A stretch of 64,000 nucleotides of DNA from Rivularia sp034931125 (GTDB lineage Bacteria; Cyanobacteriota; Cyanobacteriia; Cyanobacteriales; Nostocaceae): NCBI RefSeq assembly GCF_034931125.1, contig NZ_JAYGHM010000014.1, positions 1-64,000 of the forward strand, in the 5' to 3' direction. Shown here one piece after another: positions 1 to 11,100 of the stretch. The position numbers and the translations under genes were made by a program. How positions within the stretch are numbered: position 1 is the stretch's first letter; each line of letters opens with the position of its first letter. The notes below the pieces were generated by a model. It was not told where the DNA came from, ran no database searches, and saw only the letters and a program-made list of their open reading frames with translations.

Positions 1-2
1 GG

Positions 3-770
3 CTAGCTGGGGTCGATGATAAATCCCTGAGAGCCGCTTTTATAAGTGCGGAACAGTTGCCTTCTCCATTAGCTACAAAGCTTATAGAGCATGGGTTTAA
101 TGCTGCGGAACAAAACTCCTGGTCGCATTTTGGAATTCCCGATTTAGCTGTGTCAACTGTGCTTGAATATTATGCATTTGATGCAGGTCGGTATAGTAAA
201 GAACAGGCGAAATTAGCATATAAAGCCTTTGCTGCTGTGGGAATTCGTACTTGGATGCAGCAAATTAAGGGTTGGCAAGAATCAACAGAATACGTAAAGT
301 CGTCACAGCCCAGTGTAAAAGATATTTCCGAAGCCATATCATCTGTATTTTGCATGGGAACAGTTGAGCCAAATCTCGTTCAAGGTTTGATTGCTAACGA
401 AATTGGTAAAGCTTATCCCCAGTTGAAAAATCAGATGGAAGCGGTGAAACAACTGCTGCCAATGCCTGTTGAAGATGAGTTAATAACTGTTACTAACCTT
501 GCCAAGTTGTATATGAAACGCGGTGGGAATAGATTAAGTTCAAATAATACCAACCAAGGTAATGCAAAAGTGATGAACGATATTTTGATAAGTCGGGGGA
601 TGCAAATTAGAAATCCGAACCTTGATGCTAAAAAGAATGGTCAACCTTTATATTTACCGACTGAGTTGGGTAAGCAGTATGGACAAGTTGTCTTGCAAGA
701 AGCAAAAGGAAGCAATAAAACTATTCAGCAATTACGGTGGTTCCCATCAGTGTTAAGCGCGATTGATTAG
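3..770 (+). CDS. C-terminal part of an unrecognised protein, truncated by the window edge
   Basis: The frame is open from the first bases of the window, so the true start lies to the left; the TTG at 57 is only an internal codon. About 255 residues are visible and end in a TAG. No enzymatic motif is recognised. The last ~90 residues (from ITVTNLAKLYMKRGG onward, ending in RWFPSVLSAID) have the look of the C-terminal DNA-binding/oligomerisation segment of phage antirepressor-like proteins, with a polar middle and a TELGKQYG segment. That resemblance is weak and is inference. No partner gene lies immediately downstream. Confidence 0.6.
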   Translation, partial: LAGVDDKSLRAAFISAEQLPSPLATKLIEHGFNAAEQNSWSHFGIPDLAVSTVLEYYAFDAGRYSKEQAKLAYKAFAAVGIRTWMQQIKGWQESTEYVKSSQPSVKDISEAISSVFCMGTVEPNLVQGLIANEIGKAYPQLKNQMEAVKQLLPMPVEDELITVTNLAKLYMKRGGNRLSSNNTNQGNAKVMNDILISRGMQIRNPNLDAKKNGQPLYLPTELGKQYGQVVLQEAKGSNKTIQQLRWFPSVLSAID

Positions 771-1230
771 AGTGCTGATTGATACGTCAGAAAAAGAGAA
801 AAAGCATATCTCTAAGTTCTGGAGTTACCATTGACAGTGCTTTATCATCGGATGCGCGGCTGTCCCTGCCATCACAACTGAACTGCTTTGCTAGAGACGT
901 TTCATTCATGACTTTTAACAGTGCGAACCTAAAGCCATCGAAATTCGCGATAAAGCTTGTGAGATAAGGAGTTGATGCCGCAAACCTGAGTTTTAAGTTA
1001 AGTTGAGACTTGGAATTCCCGATATTGCGATGCCACTGCAAAGCGGTAGCTTGCTTCCACGGAGGGCTACGAAGATGCGATCTCGTGGCACATTATTCTT
1101 ATTCGCTATTTCACAAACGCTTGCTGAGATAGACTTTCGTTAGATATCGGAATTTCGATTTCTATTATGCGATCGCAACTAAGAGTATTGATACTTTTAC
1201 CAAAATACGAACAGGAGTATCTTTCAGATT
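771..1230. other. intergenic stretch without a convincing gene
   Basis: Short open frames here overlap on opposite strands and have no ribosome-binding site. The part around 1030-1100 (gcgatgccactgcaaagcgg and the following cggagggctacg) resembles the GC-richer dispersed repeats common between genes in heterocystous cyanobacteria. The stretch separates a plus-strand gene from the 3' end of the minus-strand CHAT gene. Confidence 0.5.
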
Positions 1231-4200
1231 TTAAGGCATCTCTCGCCAATCTCCTGAAGGAATAAATGCAGCCCAATAGTAAGGATGCTGATATTTATCT
1301 CCTTGCAGCATCTCTAATTGCACTTGACGCAATGCTTCGCTACGTCCTTGTTTTTTCTCTCCTTTACCTAATACCTTCTTGAAATAAGCAACCATCAAGT
1401 CTTTAGTTGCATCATCTGCGACTTTCCATAAGCTAATTACCTGACTTTCCGAACCCGCAATGACTAAAGCGCGACGCAAACCATAGATACCTTCGCCAGT
1501 AGTGTCTTTACCTAAGCCTGTATCACAAGCTGACAGTACCACTAATTTTGTACCGAGAAGGTTTAATGATGTGGTTTCTAAAGCAGTAAGAATACCATCT
1601 TGATTACCACCACCTTGATTATTTTTGTAACCAGCCAGAACTAAACCAGAAAGTAGAAGAGGATTATCTTCAAAAGTATTGGTGGGAATGGCATTTTGGT
1701 TTTTATTATTTTCGTTTTCTGTTTTTGGGGCATTTTCAAAGAAGCCATGGGTGGCAATTAAGAGGAGTTCTGGACTTTTTAGTTGCTTAATTACAGCTTC
1801 ACTGGCTTGAGTACCTAATAATGGTTTAACTCCTAAAATTTGAGAGATTGCCTCTGCTTCTTTGCGTGTACCATTTAAAGGAGGAAATTTTATCTTTGAT
1901 AAATCAATTGAACGGGTGTTCTTGGGTTTAATTGCAACAACTTCTCCTTGTTTATCGAAGAATGGATCAGCCATAATCACTGGTGGCTGTTTGCTGGGAT
2001 ATTGGTTTTGTAATCGTAGTAAATCGCGTCCAGAGGTGAGGTAGGTGAAGGAATAATTTTCTACAAGGTAGCGGTTGTTTTCATCAACTAAGGCTTCAAA
2101 GGGAATGAGGTTGAGTGAAGCGTCAGGAGAAATTAAGATTTTACGTTTGTTCCCCAGAAGTTTGCGGATGGGTTGCATGACAAGTTTATCAAGGTCACGC
2201 GCAGATTCTTTTAATTCAGGTATGGAAGTGCTTGGTTCTGCATTTTTTGTACCTTGTAAAGACTTGCGGAATAATTCTAAAGGTTTTTCTATTTCCTTTG
2301 CTTCACCTAAGTCGATGGCGTTCGGTTGTTTATCAGTGGATGTGAGGATATAAGCTGCGTAACGGGGTTTGCCAAAACGTTGATTTTGCTTTGCTTTGGG
2401 GTTAAATGGTTGATAGCGTACTATTTCCACTAAAGCTGCATCAGCAGGGATTAATTTTTGAATATTTTCTAAATTAACTGGTTTAGATGAATTAGCGAAT
2501 TCAGCGCTGCGACGACTTAAGTCGTCTTCTTTACGTTTTACTTTTTCTTCCAAGTCAGCAACTTGTTGACGATATTCCTCTGGGGGAAATTTCTCTGGAC
2601 GGTTGTAAATGAGGCTTGCAAGTTGGTTATAGATATCGGAGAGTTCATCTATTAATTTCAGACTATCTTTATCATTTGTATGCTGGCGAAGAATTTGCAA
2701 GTTATTTGTCAAGACATCTAAAATCCGTCCTTTGCGTTGGAAGATGGTTGTGAGGGCTAAGTTTGCAAGTTTGGGGTTCTTGGGTGCAGAGTTTAGGTGT
2801 AAGGAAATAGTTGCGTTTGTAGTTCCAGAGATAGTTGCCATGTAATCGCGTTTTTGACGCTCGAACCCTCCGGATAGGTTTATAGCCAGGTTTTCTTCTT
2901 CTACTTCTAACCCCTGTTTTAGGAACTCTAGGGCGTTGGTAATGTTTCCTTGTTTTTGATAAAGTACAGCCAAATCATTTAAACTAGCTGCCACATCGGG
3001 ATGTTCATTACCCAGGATATGTTTTCTCATTTCCAGAGCTTGTTTATAAAAGGATTCAGCTTCTGAGTAACGTCCTTGATTTACATAAAGTCCCGCCAAA
3101 TTATTCAAGCTAGCTGCTACATAGGGATGTTTGTTGCCCAGGACGTGTTTTATCATCTCTAGAACTTGTTTATAAAAGGGTTCAGCTTCTGAGTAACGTC
3201 CTTGATTTACATAAAGTCCCGCCAAATTATTCAAGATAGTTGCCACATCGGCATGTTCGTTACCCAGCAGACGTTTTCTCATCTCTAGAGCTTGCTTAAA
3301 AAGGGATTCGACTTCTGAATAACGTCCTTGACTCAAGTCCAGTAATGCCAAATTATTCAAGCTATTTGCCACATCGAGATGTTCATTACCCAGGATACGT
3401 TTTCTCATCTCCAGAGCTTGTTTATAAAACGGTTTGGCTTCTGAATAACGTCCTTGTTTTTCATAAAGTCCAGCCAAATCATTTAAACTAGCTGCCACAT
3501 CCGGATGTTCTTTCCCCAGGATACGTTTTCTCATCTCCAGGGCTTGTTTATAGAAAAGTTCGGCTTCTAAGTAACGTCCTTGATTCAAGTACAGTAATGC
3601 TAAATTATTTAAACTAGCTGCCACATCGGGATGTTCATTACCCAAGATGCGCTTTCTCATCTCCAGGATTTGTTTATAAAGAGGTTCGACTTCTGAATAT
3701 CGTCCTTGATAGTGGTACAGTATAGCCAGACCATTCAAGCTAGTTGCTACGTCTGGATGTTCATTACCCAAGATGCGTTTTCTCATCTCCAGGGCTTGTT
3801 TATAGAAAAGTTCGGCTTCTGAATAACGTCCTTGATTTACATAAAGTCCTGCCAAATTATTTAAACTAGCTGCCACATCGGGATGTTCATTACCCAAGAT
3901 GCGCTTTCTCATCTCCAAGACTTGTTTATAAAGAGGTTCGACTTCTGAATATCGTCCTTGATAGTGGTACAGTATAGCCAAACCATTCAAGCTATCTGTG
4001 ACATAGGGATGTTCCTTGCCAAAGATTCGTTTTCTCATCTCCAGGGCTTGTTTATAGAAGAGTTCGGCTTCTGAATAACGTCCTTGATTTCGATAAAGTT
4101 CTGCCAAATTATTCAAGCTAGTTGCTACGTCTGGATGTTCATTACCCAAGATGCGCTTTCTCATCTCCAGGATTTGTTTATAAAGAGGTTCGACTTCTGG

Positions 4201-4644
4201 ATATCGTCCTTGATAGTGGTACAGTGTAGCCAAACCATTCAAGCTATCTGTGACATAGGGATGTTCATTGCCCAAGATGCGTTTTCTAATCTCCAGGGCT
4301 TTTTTATAGAAGAGTTCGGCTTCTGAATAGCGTCCTTGAACTTTGTAAAGTCCAGCTAAATTATTCAAGCTAGTTGCTACGTCTGGATGTTCGCCTAAGA
4401 TTTTTTGAGCAATAGCTAAAGCCCTTTCTGCAAGAGGAATAGCTTCATTGTATTTACCTTCTTGATAAAGCTGGACTACCCGTTGATTCAGTTTTTCCGC
4501 CTCTGCTAATTCTTCTGATTGAGTTTTTGAGGTAAAAGAATTTACTTCCGCAATAGCTATTTTTTGTATCACAGCCCAAGAAAAACAAGTACCAAACAAA
4601 ATACCAATAAAAATAATTGCTTTCTTAATTCCAAGTTTAGACAT
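1231..4644 (-). CDS. TPR-CHAT protein, exported caspase-like protease candidate
   Basis: A 1137-residue protein. The start at 4644 is preferred over an upstream TTG because AAGGA lies just before its ATG. An N-terminal hydrophobic segment (about residues 6-30) looks like a signal peptide or anchor. About twelve ~42-residue tetratricopeptide repeats follow (roughly residues 40-620), of the kinesin-light-chain-like type: LGNEHPDVA.SLNNLA.LY..QGRYSEAE.L. After a coiled linker comes a C-terminal CHAT domain, with the His of ATHGFF at about residue 966 and the Cys of LSACDTGLG at about 1040. These match the caspase/gingipain-type dyad, so peptidase activity is plausible. Known CHAT proteins cut partner proteins, and TPRs bind the partner or a regulator; the substrate is unknown. 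The repeats are nearly identical at DNA level, suggesting recent internal duplication. A zinc peptidase and two more TPR proteins follow on the same strand. Confidence 0.9.
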   Translation of the reverse strand: MSKLGIKKAIIFIGILFGTCFSWAVIQKIAIAEVNSFTSKTQSEELAEAEKLNQRVVQLYQEGKYNEAIPLAERALAIAQKILGEHPDVATSLNNLAGLYKVQGRYSEAELFYKKALEIRKRILGNEHPYVTDSLNGLATLYHYQGRYPEVEPLYKQILEMRKRILGNEHPDVATSLNNLAELYRNQGRYSEAELFYKQALEMRKRIFGKEHPYVTDSLNGLAILYHYQGRYSEVEPLYKQVLEMRKRILGNEHPDVAASLNNLAGLYVNQGRYSEAELFYKQALEMRKRILGNEHPDVATSLNGLAILYHYQGRYSEVEPLYKQILEMRKRILGNEHPDVAASLNNLALLYLNQGRYLEAELFYKQALEMRKRILGKEHPDVAASLNDLAGLYEKQGRYSEAKPFYKQALEMRKRILGNEHLDVANSLNNLALLDLSQGRYSEVESLFKQALEMRKRLLGNEHADVATILNNLAGLYVNQGRYSEAEPFYKQVLEMIKHVLGNKHPYVAASLNNLAGLYVNQGRYSEAESFYKQALEMRKHILGNEHPDVAASLNDLAVLYQKQGNITNALEFLKQGLEVEEENLAINLSGGFERQKRDYMATISGTTNATISLHLNSAPKNPKLANLALTTIFQRKGRILDVLTNNLQILRQHTNDKDSLKLIDELSDIYNQLASLIYNRPEKFPPEEYRQQVADLEEKVKRKEDDLSRRSAEFANSSKPVNLENIQKLIPADAALVEIVRYQPFNPKAKQNQRFGKPRYAAYILTSTDKQPNAIDLGEAKEIEKPLELFRKSLQGTKNAEPSTSIPELKESARDLDKLVMQPIRKLLGNKRKILISPDASLNLIPFEALVDENNRYLVENYSFTYLTSGRDLLRLQNQYPSKQPPVIMADPFFDKQGEVVAIKPKNTRSIDLSKIKFPPLNGTRKEAEAISQILGVKPLLGTQASEAVIKQLKSPELLLIATHGFFENAPKTENENNKNQNAIPTNTFEDNPLLLSGLVLAGYKNNQGGGNQDGILTALETTSLNLLGTKLVVLSACDTGLGKDTTGEGIYGLRRALVIAGSESQVISLWKVADDATKDLMVAYFKKVLGKGEKKQGRSEALRQVQLEMLQGDKYQHPYYWAAFIPSGDWREMP

Positions 4645-4942
4645 TATCAAATCCTTATTAAAGCCCAAATATTGCCATAGTCACAGACTTAGAACAAACG
4701 CATATAGATAAGACTATTTAGGAAAAAGAATTTCATTTTGCAATTAATATAATTACACAAATTAAATAATGAAATATTTTCTGAATAAACGTCTTCAAAG
4801 CTAAAATACGTTTGCTCTAGTTTTATAGATAGAAGGTTGAGTAAGTTTTCGTCTGCTTAAATATTACGGTAGCGACCAAATCGTAATAAATTCTTTGCTG
4901 TGAAGAATTGTAGCTAGAGCTACGCATCATTAATTTTTTAGG

Positions 4943-5563
4943 TCAACGTCTACCAATATCACAAGCTCTCCAATTAGTTGCACTCAATCCAATAGCGACT
5001 GCTGCTATCCTCTGTCTTGATGAGCCATGATGATTCCGATCCCATACAGGTAAAGAATCTCCCAATTGATAGACTAATGCACCAATTTCTCTTATATCTT
5101 TTTTATCAAACACAATATTTGGAACTGCATTCATATATAGCCCTGCTAAACAATCAGCTTGCAGTTCTGTTACTACACCATTAGCATTGTTAAAGTTGAG
5201 AGCATTTTGCATTGCATGAGCATATTCATGTCCGATGATATAAGCTAGTGCAGCATCACCACCGTCACGATATGCCTTTTGAACCATATCAGTACTAATG
5301 TAAATAGAGTGGTCTCTCTTGCAATAAAATGCATTTCCCGATGGCATGGGACCACAACCAGTTCTCACACCTGGTCTAATTGGTCTATAGACTCTGGGTA
5401 CAGCTCTACCACGATGAATATAAGCAACACCAGTGTACATAGATTGAATTACAGTATCAGGATCTAACTCTTGAGCTATTGATTTAGGCAAGGATAAAAG
5501 TTGGAGCGAAATAGTAGAGGTAAAAAAGGCTAAAACTCCAAGCAAATATTTCTTCGTAATCAT
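4943..5563 (-). CDS. exported neutral zinc metallopeptidase (YpfJ-like)
   Basis: A 206-residue protein. The first ~30 residues form a signal peptide (MITKKYLLGVLAFF... ending near SIAQE). The zinc-binding HEYAH motif is at residues 112-116 (His112, Glu113, His116). It is followed by ELQADCLAG at about 133-141, which supplies the third ligand and matches the E.QADC.AG signature of the putative neutral zinc metallopeptidase family. A short CGPMPSGNAFYC segment upstream of the active site is also typical. It is shorter than many family members but complete at both ends. It lies downstream of the TPR genes on the same strand, with a ~80-bp gap, and upstream of the CHAT gene. It probably acts in the periplasm; its substrate is unknown. 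Confidence 0.85.
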   Translation of the reverse strand: MITKKYLLGVLAFFTSTISLQLLSLPKSIAQELDPDTVIQSMYTGVAYIHRGRAVPRVYRPIRPGVRTGCGPMPSGNAFYCKRDHSIYISTDMVQKAYRDGGDAALAYIIGHEYAHAMQNALNFNNANGVVTELQADCLAGLYMNAVPNIVFDKKDIREIGALVYQLGDSLPVWDRNHHGSSRQRIAAVAIGLSATNWRACDIGRR

Positions 5564-5643
5564 TGCAATAATCTCCTCTAAAAATTTTGGACGAAATCTA
5601 AAAAAGACAAACTGAGCATATTAGCTTTTGAACTTTCTCATCT

Positions 5644-6720
5644 CTAAACCCTCCTCTTGAGATCATCAACTTTCTCCTGCAACTCTTGCACCTTCGCTGT
5701 ATCACCCAACCCCCGATAACCAATCTGCGCTGCTTGATACCACCGCAAAGCATCCTGCAACTTGTCGAGAGAAAAATCTACTCCCCCCAAACTCGCTTGA
5801 ATTATTGCTTGTGCTTCCAAATTTTTCTCAGTCTGCGCCAACTTCAGCGCAGTCAAATACCGTTCCCGTGCCAACAAATTTAACTCTACTTGCTGGTAAA
5901 TACTACCCAAAAGTTGATAAACCGCACTGCTGCGACTACCTTTTTTAACTAATTCTTCCAACAAATCAATAGCATCCGCATTCAATTTATTACTGCGGTA
6001 CAAATGCGCTAAAGCTAAAACATTCCCCTCACTCTTTAAATCTTGCTGCTGCAACTGAGCTATTTCCGCTTTTACCCGTTTACTATCTGCTTCACTCATC
6101 ACAGTGAAACTTGCATTATCTTTATTTTCCGTAGTTACACCATTATCAGCAGTCACAGTTAGCCAATAAGTATAGCTAGGTTTAAGGGGTTCTTTACCCG
6201 AATAAACTACCTGTGGTTGATTTACCTCAGTTTGCCAATCTACACCCCTTCCAAATAGCCGCACTTGATATTTAGTTGCACCTGTTACTGCATTCCAACG
6301 CAGTTTTGGCTGGCTTGTCAAAATATTACTACTACGCGGACTAATTAAGTAAGGAATTGTCGGATCATTTCCTGCACGGGTAAAACTGGTAGAACTATCT
6401 ATTCTTCTGAGAATGGTTCTATTAGAGCGACAACCTTGGGAAACAGAAGATTCTCCAGGAGAACGTACATTCCAAATAGATAAATTAGTACAAAATACCT
6501 TTGCGGATGCACCTTTTGTTAATCGTAATTTATCTGATGAATTAACTAATGTACCCACATTTACAGGTTTATATCCAGTCCAACGAGGACGCTTTATTTC
6601 AACTTTTCCACTTGTAGCAAATATAAAATTTAAACCATTTGTATCACTCAAAGCTGGTGTTGCTAGTACGGTTAAAGCAAAAGTAATAAGTGTGGTTATA
6701 GCGACAATATTTTTCTTCAT
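5644..6720 (-). CDS. exported FecR-like / TPR protein
   Basis: The start at 6720 (MKKNIVAITTLITFALTV) is chosen because it gives a clean signal peptide ending near ATPALSD. This ATG also sits one base after the stop of the upstream gene, which suggests translational coupling. Residues ~30-85 (SGKVEIKRPRWTGYKPVNVG, then a K.RLTKGASAKVFCTN stretch) resemble a FecR/beta-jelly-roll domain. A fibronectin-like segment follows (LRWNAVTGATKYQVRLFG), then 3-4 TPRs to the C-terminus. Such proteins are common beside cyanobacterial CHAT genes and are thought to work in the periplasm. No catalytic residues are seen. The function is inferred only as a scaffold or sensor partner of the neighbouring TPR and CHAT proteins. 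Confidence 0.75.
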   Translation of the reverse strand: MKKNIVAITTLITFALTVLATPALSDTNGLNFIFATSGKVEIKRPRWTGYKPVNVGTLVNSSDKLRLTKGASAKVFCTNLSIWNVRSPGESSVSQGCRSNRTILRRIDSSTSFTRAGNDPTIPYLISPRSSNILTSQPKLRWNAVTGATKYQVRLFGRGVDWQTEVNQPQVVYSGKEPLKPSYTYWLTVTADNGVTTENKDNASFTVMSEADSKRVKAEIAQLQQQDLKSEGNVLALAHLYRSNKLNADAIDLLEELVKKGSRSSAVYQLLGSIYQQVELNLLARERYLTALKLAQTEKNLEAQAIIQASLGGVDFSLDKLQDALRWYQAAQIGYRGLGDTAKVQELQEKVDDLKRRV

Positions 6721-6721
6721 T

Positions 6722-7990
6722 TTATTTCTTATGTAATTTTTGATGAGCAAGATACAACCACCCATCCTCATCTGGATTAGTTATAGAACCCAAATCAACA
6801 CATTTTTTCCAACTTGACAAAGCCTGTGTGCTTGGTGCTTTCTGCTTCTCTAATACCTGTGCCATCAAACAATGTGCTACACCAGAGTTAGGAATATACT
6901 TGCTATTTTCCGGCTTTTCACTAATATCAATAGCTGTTTTAAGATGTAAAATTGCCTCGTCATATCTAGCTTGTTGAAGTCTCACCCAGCCGAGATTTTT
7001 AAACAAGCTATATTTAATTTCTGGCTTTTTAAAATCCGGATTCTTGGTAAAATTCAAACCTTGAGTTAATAAAGCAGCAGCTTCCGGATATTTTTTGTCT
7101 TTGATATATAAGCGCCCCAAATTATTATAAGGTTCTGCTGAATCCCCACCAATCGCAATTTGATATTCTTGCTTGGCTTTGTCAATTTGCTGCCATTCTT
7201 CATAAAGATTACCAAGGTTATAATGAGCGTCAGTATTATCTGCATTTAGAGAAATTGCTCGCTGATAATCCTGTTCTGCCGAACCAAAATTTCCCTTATC
7301 AAAATTATCTAAACCATTGCGGTTATAAAGATGAGAAATTTCCGGTAAACAAAACCAAAAGCTGATCAGAAATCCTGACGTTAGAAGATTTAAACCCAGC
7401 TTCGTCTCTTGGTGGTATTGCTTGGGAATCTTCTTACCCAGTATCGGAATTTTCTTATCGAATAATTTGGTAAACCCTTCCTCTCCAAATTTGGTGGTTT
7501 CGCTACTTGCCTGTAGTAAAGTTAGGATACTCGGTACAGCTACAGCCGCAACACCGATAAACCCCACTCCCCCACCACTCAAAAAACGAGTAGCAATGTT
7601 TACTAGAAAACTGATATTTGTAGCCCAACTAGCAAGCGAGAGAATCTTCCACAACCAATCCCAATTATCCCAAGGATGAGGTGCAATACTTTCCAACCTC
7701 CACCACCAAGCTTCAGCAGCAGGATGAATGCTCTCACGCCAATTTTCCCATGTTTCAGCTTGAATAACTTTGGTAATTGCTTCTGCCTTTTTCCTTAGTT
7801 CAGCATCTGATAAAATCAATTTGTTTAAGCTGCTACTAGGAATGTGTTTTGGTTCCTTTAAAGCTAATTGCACAGCATCCCGTGCATGGAAAACACCCAA
7901 AATCTGCTCAACTTCAATATTTGAGCTATCTAAACTCTTAATTGCTGCTTGATAACGTTCAAGTGTCGTATCTAACTGAGTGTTTATCAT
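6722..7990 (-). CDS. membrane-anchored TPR protein
   Basis: A 422-residue protein. The N-terminal ~100 residues are helical and soluble. Hydrophobic segments near residues 115-160 (including a glycine-rich FLSGGGVGFIGVAAVAVPSIL) and around 195-215 (LNLLTSGFLISFWFCLP) are probably membrane-spanning. From about residue 225 there are at least four TPRs (YNRNGLDNFDKGNFGSAEQD and following) to the end. It is the first gene of the unit that continues into the FecR-TPR gene, whose ATG is one base past this stop. Its role is unknown; the architecture suggests a membrane-tethered protein-interaction platform. Confidence 0.75.
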   Translation of the reverse strand: MINTQLDTTLERYQAAIKSLDSSNIEVEQILGVFHARDAVQLALKEPKHIPSSSLNKLILSDAELRKKAEAITKVIQAETWENWRESIHPAAEAWWWRLESIAPHPWDNWDWLWKILSLASWATNISFLVNIATRFLSGGGVGFIGVAAVAVPSILTLLQASSETTKFGEEGFTKLFDKKIPILGKKIPKQYHQETKLGLNLLTSGFLISFWFCLPEISHLYNRNGLDNFDKGNFGSAEQDYQRAISLNADNTDAHYNLGNLYEEWQQIDKAKQEYQIAIGGDSAEPYNNLGRLYIKDKKYPEAAALLTQGLNFTKNPDFKKPEIKYSLFKNLGWVRLQQARYDEAILHLKTAIDISEKPENSKYIPNSGVAHCLMAQVLEKQKAPSTQALSSWKKCVDLGSITNPDEDGWLYLAHQKLHKK

Positions 7991-8148
7991 CTTATAGATA
8001 CAAGGATAAATACTGACGTGATGTTTAAGTTCATCAACAGCATATGAGAATTTTCCGGATGTTTGTTTTTATCTAGTGACAAAATATACTTACTTTATAA
8101 TTTAGATAGTAGTTAATAAATATTTATAAAGACAAGAAGAATTTCAAT

Positions 8149-11100
8149 CTATTCCTGTTGTAAATTCTTGAGATGTTGCTGCTTAGCATCATGCTCAAAA
8201 CTTTTCTTCTCATTCTCTGTAAACTTGCATACTTGTACGGGTTTTCCTTTTTGAACCTTATACAAAGTTCCGCGATGACTTTCCTCATCATCAACAATCC
8301 GCAGCATTTCTGAGGGTACATGATGAATAACTCGATATTTATCATCACTGAAAGTTGCTGTTTGTATTTCCTCACCAGTATTCGCGGGATTTTCTTTTAA
8401 ACTCGCAAGAGCAAGTTTTAGCATCTGTTTTTCCCATTCTTCGCGTTTTACCTTCAGAGCAGCATCCCGAGGAACTGCTGCGCTAATATCTTTTTCGATG
8501 TGATTTTTAACATCGCTTACTTTTTCATTAATCGCTTTAACTTCAGTTAGTTGCGTGGTTAACTGTTTTGTTTGACTTTCAGTTTGATTAATCAACTGTC
8601 GTAATTCATTCAATTCAATTGCCATAAATTTAATTCTTTGTCCATCTTGTAACTGGTCGTACTGTAGCGGAAAGTTTAAATTATCGTTTATTCTAGCTGC
8701 TGTTTTCTGCTCTGAAACCTCTGTAGGTACGGTGACACAAAAGTAAAGTTCTTCAATATTGTCTTTATTCGCAATACCAATCAAGCTCTCGACACCAAAT
8801 TTTTTATCAATTTCATCAGATAACTGTTTAAAAATTTCTGCGTCTATATTCTTTTCTTGTAAAAAAGATTCAAAATATTCATTTTTAATAGGTAATATAC
8901 CTAAAGATGCTTCGTCATCATGCAGTAAACCTTGATTACTCTTCTCCTGATAAATTTCATTGAGAATGGGTTTTAATTCATCTAATAAACTTACTTTCTT
9001 GTCTTTAACTAAAACTTCTTCCTTAGTCCAAATGTACGGATATCGAACTGTTTGCGAGTCAACTTTTATATGAGCAATCGTTGCGGGCAATGATTCTAGT
9101 TTACCTTCAAACTTAAAACCTTCGACTTTAATACCTCTTGCATTCAATTTTTCGCTTAATATTTTGAATGATTCTTTATCAATTTCGCCCAAAGGTTTAT
9201 CGTCAATTAAAGCTATTGGTTTAATTGCCTTCCCTACATTGTAAAGTTTAATTTTTATTATCCCTTCTTCACCCTTCCATTCTCTATCTGCTGCTTCATA
9301 CTTTTTCAACTGTCCCACTTTCAATTGATTACCTTTGGTACTCGTGACAATTACCGATGCGCTCGCTGGAGATGTGATTTCTGCCGTAAAGGAAGTACCA
9401 ATAGGTAACTGTGCTGATTCGCTGCGAAATACCCCTAACTTCTTATCTTCAGCTATCAGCCAACGTTTATTCTGTGTAGGATTTGCAGGGTCGGGGGCTT
9501 GTTCTATATTACACTCAACTTTTTCTCCTACCCATTTACGTCCTAAATGTTCGTTACAGGGTTTATGGGTTCCTACGATTGCAAATTCGGTAAATTGCAG
9601 TTGTTCTAATCTTCCAATTAATTCTTCTCCAAAAATAGCGAAAGCAGCTGATGTTTTCTTAAAGCCGTATTGTGCATCATCTTTACTCGCTGTTGATATT
9701 TGCCACATTGCAGCTGCTACTGCTTCTTTTTCGGAGTCGGAAATAGTTTCACGAGTCGTAGTTGCAAACTCTTTGACTTGTTTAAAAGCTGCTCTAACTT
9801 GACTGGGTGTTAATCCCGGTTCAATTTTTTTGGTTAAATTATTGAATTCGGTAAATGGTTTAATACGACCTTGGAATTTTTCTAAAGAAACTTCTGAAAT
9901 ATACCCCAGGTGTTTGCGCTGCTGTTTACCATTGCTTCTCAAAACTGGATTTCCGCGTTCATCAAATACAGGTGCGATCGCAATCCATTTATTGACAGTT
10001 TTATTAAATTCTGTTTTGTTTTCTACAAGTGCAATATTGAGTTTGCGGTTATCAAAAATATTCGGATGTTTTTTCTGAGCTAAACCAACAATTTCTATTT
10101 GACTACCTTGAGGATTGGCTGCAACAATTTTTAAACCTGGTGCTTGTTTCACTTCTCGGCTAATATGAATTGCTCGACGAATCAATGAATCATATATTTT
10201 CTTAATACTTACTGCTTTTTGTTTTTGTGCGGGTGTAAATTCAACTCCTTTGAAGAACGTTTGGAATTGTTGAGTTGAGCGCGGTACGATTGCGTTTTGT
10301 GCGAATGCTTGATTGGTCATTGTTGCCATCTTGTCAATAGCACCGTGACCTTTGATATTCATCGTTTTTTTGGTATAAACTTCACTCGACTTTCTTTCTT
10401 CAACCCACGGAGCAATATCGAAGCTTTTAAGAATAGTATTACAGGAATTAACTATATTATGGTCGGAACGATTGGCACTTTTACCTCTGTCAACTTCAAT
10501 TTGTAATTGCCCTCCTAAAGTTCCTACAACATCGTGATAAAACTTACCAATTTTTTCTAAAAGGTTTTCAATTTTTGATTCGGGGATTGAAGATAAATTT
10601 TTCTTAGTTTGGTTTTGCATTTCCGGTTGACATAGCTGTGCTAATTCAACTATTTGCGTTCTGAGATTTTCTGGATATTGATTTTGCCGTTTTAACATTT
10701 CTACCGCAGCGCAGGAAATATCTTGAATGAATTTACTAGCTTCTTTAGGTGGAATTGAGATACATTCATTCTCAAGAGCAATTCCTTTCATGCATAAATT
10801 GGCAACCACACCAATTTTATTTTCCATCGCATCTAATGCTATTTGCTCAAAAGAACCTGTATATGATTTCTTTTCTGGTTTGATAATTTTAGAATAGCAG
10901 TTTTCTTTTAGTTGCTTTTGTTTAATCTCCGCTGCTGTGTGAGGAAAGTCAGATGAAAGTGCGATCGCCATTCTATCTCCGTCACAATCGGATAGCGAAT
11001 GCTTCAATCCTTGAGGTGACATTTTAATTGTGCCAATGTCGTAGGGTTCGTTGGGTAAATGACGATTGATATAAACATCTACCGTATTAGAATTAGCTGT

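Noticed and set aside
779..1041. overlapping short frames on both strands after the left-edge gene
   Set aside because: No ribosome-binding site, opposite-strand overlap, and repeat-like sequence nearby.
1231..4644. TPR-CHAT protein as a Craspase (type III-E) effector
   Set aside because: TPR-CHAT genes are frequent in cyanobacteria, this one has a signal peptide, and it is ~40 kb from the Cmr locus with no gRAMP gene.
8124..8375. 83-codon minus-strand frame
   Set aside because: It lies in another phase over the 3' end of the polymerase-like gene and has no support of its own.
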